Positions 1-10,764 are shown, counted from the first letter of the stretch. The stretch: DNA of 64,000 nucleotides from Blakeslea trispora (GCA_025331445.1 JAIWNE010000003.1:744001-808000); one strand, 5' to 3'. The notes: generated from the sequence alone by a model not told the origin. Numbers and translations are program-made.

Positions 1-448
1 GACTTGCATCAAATGAAGTGAAGTCTAAAGAGCTCTTGTATATTCTAATGTTATTTCTTAAAGTATCTGCAAATTCTGATGGTGTTGGTTGCAAAGGACT
101 TAAAATTCTCTCACTCTTACAACAACGCAACTGAAACACAGGATAAATTCTACTACTGCTGAAAGATCTTTCCCTAACCTATATCAAAGTAGCAAACACG
201 TCACATTGAACCACAATCGAATCTCATGAAAGGTGTATCACTCAAGCCTATTGCGATACTTCTAAAATTCTAAGTGTTGAGAGGATGATACTGGCTTTGT
301 GCTTGGGGGAGGGACGGTCCTCCCCTATATTCCCTCCCTACTGCTTTAACACTCGTAATTGGTTGCTGTTCAAAGCTTATTACCCGTGCTTGAAATAAAT
401 TTGTTTTTCTCTGTCGGCCATAAATTCCAATAGATATATGTCGAAAGT
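1..448. other. Intergenic stretch, left edge
   Basis: No reading frame, RNA gene or repeat can be supported here. The DNA is AT-rich apart from a short G/C-rich patch near 305-335. It leads directly into the inverted repeat at 449-622. Confidence 0.4.
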
Positions 449-622
449 TTCAACCCGAAATTCAACCGCAATTGATAACCATTCTACAAGAAATAGACTT
501 GAATAAATCAGGATATCATGGATAGATAGCTCTCTTTTTCCCAAGCATACTATGATATCCTGATTTATTCAAGTCTATTTCTTGTAGAATGGCTATCAAT
601 TGCGGTTGAATTTCGGGTTGAA
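449..622. repeat. Long inverted repeat (hairpin), 71-bp arms
   Basis: Bases 449-519 and 552-622 are reverse complements of each other over 71 positions with a single mismatch (near 479/592, a C versus T difference). The arms flank a 32-bp loop. A transcript in either direction would fold into a long, almost perfect hairpin. It lies about 170 bp upstream of the start codon at 789. It could be a foldback/MITE-type element or a hairpin small-RNA source; the sequence alone does not decide. Confidence 0.85.
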
Positions 623-788
623 GTAGTGAAATATTTTTTTTTGTATTAAGTGAAGTAGTGAAATAGTGAAGTATGTGGAAAGTTTCTATAAGTTCTAACT
701 CCGGGTATACGTGTTTTATATACGGCATCCTAAAAAACCAGCTTCAAGATCCGTGTTCCTCACTTTTACGTTGTTTTTATTTGTTACC

Positions 789-2550
789 ATGGAAAGCCAA
801 ATGAACTTCAGCGAATACACTATTCAACAGCCAACGCAAGGCACAAAGGCTTATTTCTCCTCTCATCCTATGAAGGAATGGCAGTTCTATGATTACTTTT
901 TCTTCTCTGAATACAAAAACAAACTTAAACATTTTAACAGAATCGTTTCCGAATATACTGTTGATATGAATTGGATTTTGAGTCAAGAAGGCATTCCTGA
1001 GCAGGTCAAGCATTATTGTCGCTTTTTGCTTAAAGACATTGTAAGTAGCTTTTTTGTATTTCTTTGTGATTCTTAATAAATTCTCTTTCTTTAGCCTGTT
1101 AAAGCTAAATTCAAAGCCGAATCCTCAAGGCCAATCAAAAAGAGAAAAATCAACATCAACTACGGAACCCAATTGATTTTTGGGGGTAGTGGTGCCACTA
1201 TTGTGGTAAGCAGCCAAGAAAAGAAAGAAGGACAAGACAAAGAAGGACAAGATAAAGAAGGACAAGATAAAGAAGGACAAGATAAAGAAGAGCAAGATAA
1301 AGAAGAGCATGATAAAGAAGAGCAAGATAAAGAAGAGCATGATAAAGAAGAACAAAAGAAAGAAGAGGCGGAAGAAGTAGACGAAGCAGACGGCTTCTGG
1401 AAAAGATGGATTGAGTTTTTAAAGAACAAGGAAAACTTCCACCCTTACAGCCCAGAAAATCACAACATTATAAGATGTGGAAAAGGCGTATCACATCGTC
1501 CCAACCTTGACCTGAATATATACAGGACTCATTTAGAAAGCCACAAAGACAATATCCTTAAGATCCCTGACGTCTATGTTCCTTACATTGATGGTGTCTT
1601 CAGTAGTGAATTATTCCCACAATACAAAAAAGCCATAAGGAACATCCCTGATTGTGATGGCCATGAAGAGTGTGATTATGACTTCTTAGAAGGTATTTTC
1701 CGTGGAATGTAAGTGAGCTTTCATCTGTTTAAATTTGCCTATTTAATTTGTTTATACATGTGTACCTAGTTATAAGTTTCACACAACAAACCAGGATATG
1801 AAAGACGGCGAATCTACTTTTAATTCGTTGTTTGTCTGTCCTTTTCTCGAGGTTGTAGCTGAGTATTTGAACAACTCAGAGGATTGGTGCAAGGCTGGCT
1901 TTTGTTGCGGAGAACGTTCACTCCAGGCAATGAAGGAGCAATTAGATGATCTGCCTATTTATCAAGACGATAGTCATACCTATTTGGCCGATGGCATAAT
2001 CAAGCTATTTGGGCAGAAAACTCTTGAGCTGCTTTTGCTTGAGACTTCAGGCCCTTTCCAGAACAAAGACAAGTCAAAAATTGCTTTTGATCATCATAAG
2101 GGTCTCTTCGGAGCCCTTGCAATGCTCAAGGCCATTGCTGACTCTTTTTCAAAAGCAAGAATCGAAACCTTTGAGAATGTGAAAGTTTTCTTCTTGCACG
2201 CAGCAGGCGAAAGCCTGTATCTCTGGAGTCTGAGATTTGAACAAAAAGCTCAAATCTACGAACTGTGGCTTGAGGATATGCTGCTCATAAAGCCAAATTT
2301 CGAAGACAAACTGGAAGCCTTATCTGGTTTTCTTCGCTTTTTTTGGGCTATGAAATGTCTTCTAAGAGAGAGCATACAAAACATTTCGCAGCTCAAGAAA
2401 GAGCATGCTCGCTTTCTCTACAGCAACAGGTTTAGCAGTGATTGTTCTTCAAGCTCGCTCGCTTCAATCGTTGACCCTTCAATCCTGAAGCTTACTGAAG
2501 AAGATGACAAGACAGGCATGCATTTGCTAGGGCCTTTCTTTAATAAATGA
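789..2550 (+). CDS. Hypothetical protein, Mucoromycota-type family, with KEGQD/KEEQD repeat
   Basis: Three exons join in phase: 789-1040, 1095-1708 and 1770-2550 (introns gtaagt..ttag and gtaagtg..ctag), giving about 548 aa. I do not recognise a named family. Residues around 130-175 form an acidic/basic low-complexity tract of pentads (KEGQD, KEEQD, KEEHD) encoded by 15-bp repeats at about 1228-1358. The C-terminal half (exon 3) is well-ordered: a stretch reading LELLLLETSGPF, then a Lys/Asp/His segment (IAFDHHKGLFG), hydrophobic strands and helices. That layout resembles proteins seen in large lineage-specific families of Mucorales and loosely recalls a PD-(D/E)XK core (E-x-S instead of E-x-K), which is only inference. 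An upstream in-frame ATG at 711 exists; the 789 start is preferred because it opens the conserved-looking segment. The location beside transposon remnants suggests an accessory gene. Confidence 0.6.
1228..1358 (+). repeat. In-gene minisatellite, 15-bp unit
   Basis: About eight to nine copies of a 15-bp unit (core gaaggacaagataaa, later copies gaagagcaagataaa and gaagagcatgataaa) run in frame inside the hypothetical gene. They encode KEGQD, KEEQD and KEEHD pentads. The unit sequence drifts from one end to the other, which is typical of slippage growth. Confidence 0.8.
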
Positions 2551-3050
2551 ATTATACCTTCTACGTTACTCCAGATTATTTGGGCTCACAAGACCTTTTT
2601 ACCTTGGAAGAACTACATTTTTTATGACAAGACTTGGTTAATATATCGGAAAAAGATTAATTTTTTATGATCAACATCGAAAAGAATACTCAATATACTG
2701 TTGGCGCCATGTTCAGGAGGCCAGATGCTAGTCTGTCCGATTTCAACATCACCTTTCGAAGGTGCCAAGATATCCACTTGGAGGCGCCAAAGAAACTCGC
2801 GTTCGCTTTTTTCATAACACTTGCACCCAAGGTCGTGTCGATGATGTTATTAGGTTTACTGACTGGAAGTGGGTTGGCTGTGCTGGTTAAGCCAATCAAA
2901 TGCGTGTTCGATCATGACGACTGATACTCCGCAAAATTACGCAGTCGACAAATTCTTTTTTTTTGCCGCATATTTTCTTTTTGTTCTTTCGTATACCCTT
3001 CCACATACCATGCATGTCTTTACCAAAGATACCTTCTACTTACAAAAAAA
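2551..3050. other. Intergenic; one weak 85-codon frame
   Basis: An open frame at 2667-2924 on the + strand begins with ATG and could encode 85 residues with a hydrophobic segment near its end. A frame on the other strand (2690-2899) is also open. No domain, splice partner or family resemblance supports either, so I do not call a gene here. Confidence 0.3.
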
Positions 3051-3524
3051 CATAGCTGGTCGCAGAAAATGACTTTGTCACTTTCTGACTTACCGCAATT
3101 CTTGAGCTGTTGGGTCTTCGTTAGGCTCAAGTTTTAGTTCGGCTATGGACATTCCCCGTGGGCTTGGAGTGCTATCCACGCGCTTGACGCAACAAAGTTA
3201 GACGTGACAGTGTTGGCTTTTTTTTGGGACGAGTTCTTTGCTCACCTCTGAAAGAGTTGCTCATCGGGAGTGTAGTAAGTAAAAGAAGTAAGCAAAACTT
3301 GAAGCCATAGCTGGTCGCAGAAAATGACTTTGTCACTTTCTGACTTACCGCAATTCTTGAGCTGTTGGGTCTTCGTTAGGCTCAAGTTTTAGTTCGGCTA
3401 TGGACATTCCCCGTGGGCTTGGAGTGCTATCCACGCGCTTGACGCAACAAAGTTAGACGTGACAGTGTTGGCTTTTTTTTGGGACGAGTTCTTTGCTCAC
3501 CTCTGAAAGAGTTGCTCATCGGGA
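3051..3524. repeat. Exact 219-bp direct duplication, structured, T8 inside
   Basis: Bases 3051-3269 and 3306-3524 are identical over 219 bp and lie 255 bp apart, start to start. Each unit begins catagctggtcgcag. Within a unit there are several self-complementary blocks: agaaaatgac/gtcactttct around a 3-nt loop, cttgagc/gctcaag enclosing a UUCG-like turn, and cgtgg/ccacg. A run of eight T lies near three quarters of the unit. This looks like a duplicated structured RNA gene or a short repeat ending in a Pol III stop. I do not recognise it as U1-U6, U3, 5S, SRP or a tRNA. Confidence 0.75.
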
Positions 3525-4361
3525 ATGTCTAGCTTCCTGTAATGCTTAAACACAATGGATCTCTAGATGTTTTATCAGGATAGTTTAGATTATCAAATTT
3601 AAATCAAATCACAGTAATTCTCATCTTTTCAATCTTTATATCTTAGGTCTTAAATTCTTACCCAAAGCTTGCTCATTACGGTTTTGCTTGATGGGCGTTA
3701 AACTGCTATCTCAAATAGCTATTTCTTCTTATTGGGCCATGTCTTCTGTAGTATTTGACACATTCAACATCAAGTGACATATACTGGCAAAGAAAAATAT
3801 CTGATAACAAGTCTCAAAGAAACGTTGTTCTCATGTATGATCACCCAAAAAGCTTCTTATTTCTTCTTCACATATCCTTCGATTTCAAAATGCCTAAAGC
3901 CAAAAAATCTGCTAAGCGCGGCCCTTATCAAGCACGCGATGATGAAATCTATTGGGAATTCTGCTGGTTTCGCCGCCATCTTTCTTTGCATGAGATCGCA
4001 AAGGATGTAGATGAAAAATAACTTCTGAACAGAAAAAATTTCGAAGATTTGTTCATAACTCACAATACTTGTAATGAAATACCTCAGTATATAATAACCA
4101 ATTTGGTAAAGCATCCTACTGCAGCTTTGGAGAACGGCAGAAATAAACAATTACCTTAATAAAAACACAACACAAATCAAGCCTACAGTATCTCAACCTT
4201 GAGACTCAACTCTGACTCAACAAAATTCAAATCGAATTATGAAATTTTGGAGGCAATTTTTTTTGAGGTATTTTTCAGTACTAAAATGGAGGTGGTCTAA
4301 GAAATGTTATGGATGAGCATAGGAATGACTCAATGAACATCACTGACAATGAAGATCTTAT
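3525..4361. other. Intergenic, with a possible DNA-binding remnant at 3890-4021
   Basis: At 3890-4021 (+) a 43-residue frame starts MPKAKKSAKRGPY and ends HEIAKDVDEK followed by a stop. The basic start and the final helix-turn-helix-like stretch (LSLHEIAKDV) resemble the N-terminus of a transposase or of a small DNA-binding protein. It is too short and isolated to be called a gene. Nothing else is seen in this stretch. Confidence 0.3.
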
Positions 4362-4985
4362 TTAATAAACAATTATGTATGCGAAACGGTTTCTTTTTTC
4401 TTCTTGCGACATTTGACAAAGGGTGTACTTTGAGTATCGACCATTTTGGAGTTTGGAGAGGCTTTCACGAAGGAAAGAATGGCGAATCGATTTAAGGGAA
4501 TGTATGTCAAGATTAGAGTTGGAAGAGGAGCAACGTTGCCAACAAAGGGACTTATGTAAGCGTAGCCATTGTGAGCAGCTAGTCGAACAATGAAGGAAAG
4601 GGAGGAGTTGTTTCAGAAATGTGTCGTCCGGGAGCTGTAAGGAGCAAAGGATGTATTGTGCTTGGCAATATGTGTACACGCTCTTGTATGCGGGGTAAGT
4701 TTGTGAGTTAGAGCATCACCTTGGCGGAGGATGAGAAATGACCGTCAAAAATGCGACAAAGACAGTAATTCTGGCAGTTCTCCAAGAAGCTTGATGGGCC
4801 TTGGAGTTAACAATATTGTTTGCAAGACCATATTCCAATTAGGGACGAACTCTATGTGCATAAATGCGAGAGCAGATTGATTGGATAAAGCCAGATTTGT
4901 TCATTCCAAGTACGGACATAGCATTCATGATAAACACTGCTTTGTTGATATTGTGTTAAGCCAGAGAGTTTGAATCAAAGAAAGA
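4362..4985 (-). pseudogene. LINE-type reverse transcriptase remnant (C-terminal part)
   Basis: Read on the minus strand from about 4985 to 4362, the DNA carries the thumb-region signature of non-LTR retrotransposon reverse transcriptases: a stretch ending SVLGMNKSGF, then an RP-LEYGLA block in which a stop codon stands between RP and LEYG. Further on, a 105-residue open segment (4679-4362) holds FLRESLSKLQNGRYSKYTL and a basic ERKR-type segment, as in the region after the thumb in these elements. The catalytic palm (YADD region) is not present and the frame is interrupted at least twice. It is therefore a truncated, dead copy. Assignment to LINE-like RT is from motif recall, not a search. Confidence 0.7.
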
Positions 4986-5649
4986 TCTCACATACACCAT
5001 TTCCGAAAATGATTGGGACAAAAGTTGAAGCAAAACAAGTAAATAAATTGAAGCGTTGACAGAAATTAGTTTGGAGCAAAAAAAAAAAAAAAAAAGAAAT
5101 AAAAAAACCCCTTGGTTCACCAATCGAAAAGAGAAGCAAGCATCAGCAATTGTAACTATGCATTATATTAATCCAATTTTTCATCTCCAAGTTCTTTCAT
5201 TAAATAGCCTGTTGTAAAGAATATCAAGATTTCTGTATGATGATGGGTAATTATCGTAGCTAAACATCTAAAATATGTTGAAACTCAAGACTATAAAGGC
5301 GTGTATTTGCACTTTTTCTAAAAAACTTATTTGAGCTTGATCTTAGTATGTTATGTTTGCAACCAAAAACAAAACAAAAACAATTGACCTGAAAAATACA
5401 ATGCGCCTATAAAATCATGGCAACTAATGGCTATTAAGACTTTTGACAATATAATAGAACTAAATTCATTAATTTCTTTTTTTCTGAAATAGCAAAGACA
5501 TAGTTTTCTCGTGTGTAAATATAACGGATGGATTTTGTTTTCCCATCGTGTGATTTTTTTTTGAAGCAACATTTTCTTTTTAGGTAATTGTGTTTGATTT
5601 AATTCATAACTATACTCCACCCCCACTACGGCTATTAAGGACAATGAGA
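4986..5649. other. AT-rich intergenic stretch
   Basis: Holds an 18-bp A run near 5080 that could be a decayed retroelement tail or simple slippage. A 97-codon minus-strand frame at 5351-5644 has no recognisable features. No gene supported. Confidence 0.35.
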
Positions 5650-5692
5650 TTAGTCTCGAGGTTGACCAAGGAAGCGAATCTTCTTTTTACTA

Positions 5693-5730
<38 letters not shown>

Positions 5731-5899
5731 TAACATCTCTTAGACCAATTCCTTTGTTTTTTGTATGCCAGTCGGCACGAATACGATCAAGATTAGCTGA
5801 GTCAAATGTAGGCTCTCCTGATGGAACAAACCTTAGAGGATGCGAGGTCATAGTAGATGAATTGATCTTCTTTGCGGTGTATATTGTAGCAGCAGCCAT
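5650..5899 (-). CDS. Small conserved-looking protein, unknown function, two exons
   Basis: Exon 1 is 5899-5730 and exon 2 is 5689-5650; the phase closes (170 + 40 nt) to give 69 aa. It starts MAAATIYTAKK, has a central segment HPLRFVPSGEPTFD followed by IRADW, and ends basic (KKKIRFLGQPRD). The order and proline/glycine pattern look like a real small protein rather than chance, and the splice sites (GT..CTTAG) fit. The 40-nt intron is odd: apart from its ends it is a single A run on the coding strand. An alternative is an unspliced 57-aa product that stops just inside the intron. I do not recognise the family. Confidence 0.45.
5695..5727. repeat. Poly(T)/poly(A) run inside an intron
   Basis: An uninterrupted run of over 30 T on the + strand. 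On the minus strand it forms almost the whole intron of the small gene at 5650-5899. Confidence 0.9.
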
Positions 5900-6737
5900 A
5901 GTGAGTGGGACAGCCCTGCAACATAGCCTTAAGTCAATAATGGTTCTATCTTCTGTTTCTCTTTTGCTCTTTTTTTTAGAAACGGTATTGATTTTTCTTA
6001 CCAGTAAAGAGATTCTTTTGTTGTTAACTGGTTAGGCATTTGATGAGAAAGAAAAGAAAAGAAAAGAAAAGAAAAAGAAAAGGAAACAGAGAAAAAGAAG
6101 TATTCTCTTTTATGCATAAAAAAAAGTGGGGTTACCTTTAAAAGTTACACATACAGTGCACCCGAAAAGTGTTTTTTTTCTATAAAAAAAAAAGAAAACA
6201 CTCTTTGCAAGCATGTAAGGTTTTACATAGGACCTTCTTTGTTTATTCTTCTTTTGATAGTATTTACCACTTTGATTTGGAGCCATCTGATTTCATTAAC
6301 CATATATTGATCACCCCAAATAACGAAGCTTTTCCCATTGAGAGTACCCGTCTCTTCATATCGCTTTCTAGCCATGATATTATGGTTATATTCCAATCAT
6401 GCATTCATGTATGTTTTCAAATAAAAGCCAGTTTTCTACCTGATCTAAGCTTTATAACTCTAAAATGTCTTTCAAGTAAGCGCAAATATCAGTAGACTTT
6501 ACTAGTCACCATATTTCGCGTAACCCTCTATTTTGAACCACTGTATAAAAGACTGAGCTGATCTTACTTCTCTGGTTCCTTGAGTTCTTTTCACAAGTAA
6601 CAAAGGAACTAGAAAAAGTAAACGTCTTTTATACATAGCGAATCAATTAACCAAACACTAAAATATAAGCTCCGGCAATTCTTTTTTTTTTGTACAAGTG
6701 AAAGCCAGAACATCACTGCTATTCATTTCAGTTGAAC
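5900..6737. other. Intergenic, AAAAG repeat and T-rich promoter DNA
   Basis: Contains an AAAAG microsatellite at about 6047-6095. A 108-codon frame at 6169-6495 (+) shows no domain or splice context. The last 150 bp are pyrimidine/AT-rich and probably include the promoter of the methyltransferase gene. Confidence 0.4.
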
Positions 6738-7770
6738 ATGCGCTCAAAAATTGTATCCTATCAAGCAAAGTGGATAAAATCTCTCTCAGTAGCTTGCGAA
6801 GGCGATATTGAACATGCTAAAAGACAATTGGTCTGGTTAAAAGAAAAAGTAGTATCAGATTCACATAGAAGGATGACAAACGATCTTTTGGATCATGAAG
6901 TTGATCTACTCAATCAGTATGTTCATGAGCGTGTTCAGCAACATAAACCATTGCAATATATTTTGGGTAATGTTAGATGCAAAGTATGATTCTTTGTTTC
7001 TCCTAATACGAAAAAAAAAACTATTTTACACAACATGATCAAGGTACACAGCCATTTTGTGAGCTGGACATTTTAACACGGCCTCCTACACTTATCCCTC
7101 GGTAAGTACCTTATGCTACATTTCTATTATTTGAAAAAAAAAAACCTTTCTTTATATGAACATAAACTGTAGATGGGAAACAGAAGAGTGGACATATAAA
7201 GTCATTGACCTTATAAAGCAACACAGTGTTTCAACGATGAAAAAGCCATTACGTATTTTGGATGTGTGCACAGGTTCAGGATGCATTGCGCTCTCATTAG
7301 CCAAGCATTTACCCAAGAACACATCATCTATCATTGGTCTTGATGTTTCTAAGAGAGCTGTTGCATTGGCGAAGGAAAATCTTGATGCACATCAAAATGA
7401 ATTGCAAAATCTGGTAGAATTTAGGCATCAAGACATTTTTGACTATTCTATAGAAGACGATCCAGTGGATCTCATCGTCTCAAACCCACCCTATGTTACG
7501 CAAGAAGAATATGAGAAACTGGATCCGGATGTGAAAGATTGGGAGGATATACGTGCACTTGTGGCAGAAGAACAGGGAACACGAGTTCATCAACGTATCA
7601 TTGAACTAGCCAGCGCTGTTCAGCCTGCCTTTTCGCCATTTTTGTTTATGGAGATAGGTGGCACACACCAAGTGGATCTATTGAGGCAGATGATGAAAAG
7701 CCATGGCATCAAACAGTCGGCAGTATGGAAGGATTTAGCTGGAAAAGATCGAGTTGTTCTAGGCTGTTGA
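6738..7770 (+). CDS. Release-factor glutamine methyltransferase, HemK/PrmC type (Mtq1-like)
   Basis: Transfers a methyl group from SAM to the glutamine of the GGQ motif in a peptide release factor; the long form with an N-terminal helical domain is the mitochondrial type in fungi (Mtq1). Exons 6738-6966, 7044-7101 and 7173-7770 close in phase to 294 aa. Visible landmarks: QYILGTQPF at the end of the helical domain, LIPRWETEEW, the SAM-binding loop DVCTGSGCIALSLA, and the catalytic SNPPY motif followed by VTQEEYEKL. Exon 2 is only 58 nt. The intron 1 donor is gtaatg just after LG; this choice restores the conserved ILGTQPF. Family call is firm; the mitochondrial location is inferred from family type and not from a clear presequence. 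Confidence 0.88.
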
Positions 7771-8261
7771 GATAGAGGCCATAGCAAACGAAAGCCTATA
7801 GTAGGTACCTTGTTTTTATATCTATAGAGATATGCTTTTGATCTATGAAGAGAGTTTTTGAGAGATGCTAGAAATATAATCATAAACCAGTTTTTGTTTG
7901 AAGAGATAAGAGGATGTATCTTTTTTTTTTTTTGGCTTATGGATGTTGGCATCTGCTGTTCAATAGCTCTTTCTTACTAGAGTGTCTTCTTATTTTAGTT
8001 GACTTTATAATGTTGTGGCTGATTGTCCAGCATATTCTTTGTAGTCTAGCTAAGAGCAATATCAGTCTTCAAAGAACAAAATAATGTCAATTGAAGCTTT
8101 CAAAATTTTAATTTTGCTGAGCTATTGTTCTTGTTTGGATAACTTGGAAAGCAGATCAGTGGTGGTTTTTTTGTGACTCGTTCAAATACAGTTGATTGGT
8201 TTGAAGCAGCCTAAACTCTATACGAAAACTTTTGTTTCTTTTTCAAGAGAGAGAATATTCA
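7771..8261. other. Intergenic, 490 bp
   Basis: Between two + strand genes. Contains the 3' flank of the methyltransferase and the promoter of the KH gene. Poly(T) at about 7920-7933. Nothing else seen. Confidence 0.4.
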
Positions 8262-10483
8262 ATGAGCGGCAAAGACTATTCAGCTGTACCTCCCCCAGAC
8301 TCCTTAGCGCGTCATTCAAACAGTGCTCCAGTCAACTTCAATGATGCTTTGTCGAAAGCACGAGCTATAGCAGAAAAACTAAAACAGCAATCAGCTGGCA
8401 ACACTTCGGTCTCTATGACACCTTCAGCTTCTTCCCAACAGCATCAACAACCCTCCTATTCATCTTACAATCCTTCATCGGACTATGCTGGTTCTAGTTC
8501 TTCAGGTAGATTACGCCTTTTCTCTCTCTCTCTCTCTTTATATACTTTACAGCTTGACAAAAAAAAAGCAAGGATTTACTCATCATTATGATAGGAACAA
8601 AGCGAAGTTATGATGATCACACTTATCGTGCCGGACCTCTTTTATATGGCTCCCAAAGCGAGCATGACAGCAAGAGAGCAGCATATGATGGTGGCTCTTC
8701 AAGGCCTTCTTGTATGGCTTTCTTCTCTTTCACCTTTTCTTATTCTAACCATCCTTTATCACTATAGATGGATCAGGCCCTAAACGCTATGGATTAGGCT
8801 CTGACGAAAGAAAGCCTCACCACTCTCACTATGGAGGATCAGGAGGACAGCAAAATAATCAAGAAGAGTATAGTGTGCCCAATCATATGGTGGGTCTCTT
8901 GATTGGCAAGGGAGGTGAAAACCTCAAGAAAATTGAGCGTATGTCTGGTGTGACTAAAGTTCAATTCGACAGCGGTAAGACTCATTCGATAGCATAAACA
9001 GAAATGAAAGCTCAAAGGTCCTAAAAAAAATACACAATTGGAACTCTTTAGATCCTGTTGGTGATCAAAGACCTGTTCACCTAACAGGCGAGCCTGATCA
9101 AATAGCTGTTGCGCGCGATATGATTCGTCAGATGGTAGCAGATGCTCAAGCAAACGAAAACAACCGCTACAGTAGCCGCAACTCAAGCGATTACGGTTCA
9201 TCTCGTCCTTCACTCAATGAAAGTACACTGACTATTCGTATCCCTTCTTCTAAGGTCGGGTTAGTGATTGGTCGTGGCGGTGAAACTATTCGTGATTTTG
9301 AAGAGCGTAGTAAGGCCAAGATTTTTATCGTCTCAGATAGTCATGGCGAGCGTGACAACGAAAGAGTGATTAACCTTGTAGGCGACATGTCTGCCGCTCA
9401 GCACGCCAAGACATTGATTGAAGGCATAGTATTTGGAAACAATAACGTAAGCTGACTTGAGAATCAAAAAAAAAGCCATGATTTTTTGTTATTATTGACA
9501 ACAGTTGAAATGTTCAATCATAGTCTTATGATCAACCACAGTATGGCGGTTATGGATCGGGTATGGGGCGAAATGACGAGCGTGTGTTTGTTACCGTTCC
9601 CTCTTCTGCTGTAGGGCTTATCATAGGAAGAGGAGGTGAGACTGTCAGATCTATGCAGGAGCAATCAGGTGCTCGAGTCAAGATTGATCCTACTTCAGAC
9701 CCTAACTCTAAGGAACGCACTGTCAATATCTCTGGCGATCCCAAGTCTGTCAGTATAGCTAAACAAATGGTGGAAGATAAAGTGGCCGAGGTAATACTTT
9801 ACCTTTTTTCTTTTCTTTCATACAATCATGATTCTGATGGTTTTTTTTTGGCTATCAATAATAGGCCAGTCGAGGCAGAGGTGGTGGTTATCAACAACAT
9901 GACTATAACAATACTTACAGTCAACAATCATCTCAACAGCAACAGTATGGTCAATATTACGGTCAATACGGCTACGACCAATATGGTAGGAAATGTTGTA
10001 TTATATTAGAAAAGCTTGTTTGTTTATACTCGTAAACTAGGTGGCTACCAACAATATTCAGATTATTACAACTACCCCCAAGGAGAACAATCGTCTTCAA
10101 ACGACCCACACCAAGCAGGCTCTAATGAAGATGTAAAAGAAAATGATAAAGATAACCAGCAATCTCAAGGTCATACTGAAGGACAAAATGGATCAGATGC
10201 TATGTCAGCATATTATGCTCAATATTATGGAGGCCAACAGCCCACACAAGAACAACAAGAGGCATACTATCAATGGTATCAACAATATTATGGTCAGCAG
10301 CAGCAGCAGCAGCAGCAGCAAGGTGCTCCTTTATCGTCAGAAAGTACAGAAAAGGCAGGCGGAAATGAAGAGCCAACAGATACCAAGCCCGAAGAACAAC
10401 CTGCTTCTACTAGTACCGATAATGATGATGACAACATAGATGGTGAGCCTATCTCAGCCAGTCATGACGATACCGACAACTAG
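8262..10483 (+). CDS. Three-KH-domain RNA/ssDNA-binding protein (FUBP/KHSRP-like)
   Basis: Seven exons: 8262-8505, 8595-8690, 8768-8974, 9052-9446, 9524-9790, 9865-9985 and 10041-10483, about 590 aa. Three KH domains each show the GxxG loop: IGKGGENL, IGRGGETI and IGRGGETV. The N-terminus is Ser/Gln-rich and the C-terminus is Tyr/Gly/Gln-rich with RGRGGG, YGQYYGQYG-type repeats, a poly-Q of nine (eight CAG plus one CAA) and an acidic tail. This architecture matches far-upstream-element-binding and KH splicing-regulator proteins that bind AU-rich RNA or single-stranded DNA. The weak point is the end of exon 2: the obvious donor gtatgg at 8711 breaks the frame, while gtggct at 8691 keeps it, so exon 2 could differ by a few residues. 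Exon 5 could begin at 9524 or 9542; 9524 gives the SYDQPQYGGY stretch. Confidence 0.85.
10292..10320 (+). repeat. CAG trinucleotide repeat encoding poly-Q
   Basis: Eight CAG followed by CAA, in frame in the last exon of the KH-domain gene, inside a Gln/Tyr-rich tail. Confidence 0.9.
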
Positions 10484-10764
10484 CCATTGATTTACTATTC
10501 TTTAAACACTTTACATTCACCTTTGCTTCCTTTTTTTTTCTACTTCTTCTATATGTGTATTTATATAACATGAATAAGGAACATACAACTATAGCTGTAT
10601 ATATAAGAGACGTTTATTGAATAAGCAAATCCCGCTTCAATGGTAAAAAGAAAAAGCAATCAATAGGTATAGCACTCATCAGGAGCAATGGAAGTATATC
10701 TTTGTCTGTATTTACGTGTATGTGTGTATGTATATGTGTTTGCAACCCAAATGAGAAGTCTATA

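Noticed and set aside
516..728. 70-codon minus-strand frame across the hairpin
   Set aside because: It only reads through the inverted repeat; no independent support.
1125..1429. Two long minus-strand frames opposite the pentad repeat
   Set aside because: They are antisense shadows of the 15-bp minisatellite (runs of FILLF or SCSSL) without start context or splicing.
3052..3140. tRNA gene or tRNA-like A/B boxes in the 219-bp unit
   Set aside because: No cloverleaf can be drawn; the A- and B-like blocks are too far apart and imperfect. Kept only as a hypothesis under the finding.
5080..5098. A run as retrotransposon poly(A) tail
   Set aside because: The LINE fragment lies on the other strand with its 3' end away from this run, so the orientation is wrong.
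5754..6035. 93-codon plus-strand membrane-like frame
   Set aside because: It overlaps, in antisense, the small two-exon gene at 5650-5899; the hydrophobic tail is T-rich DNA.
10143..10439. Frame with poly-Ser in the last KH exon
   Set aside because: Shifted reading of the CAG tract; the Gln-rich frame fits the gene and closes its phase.
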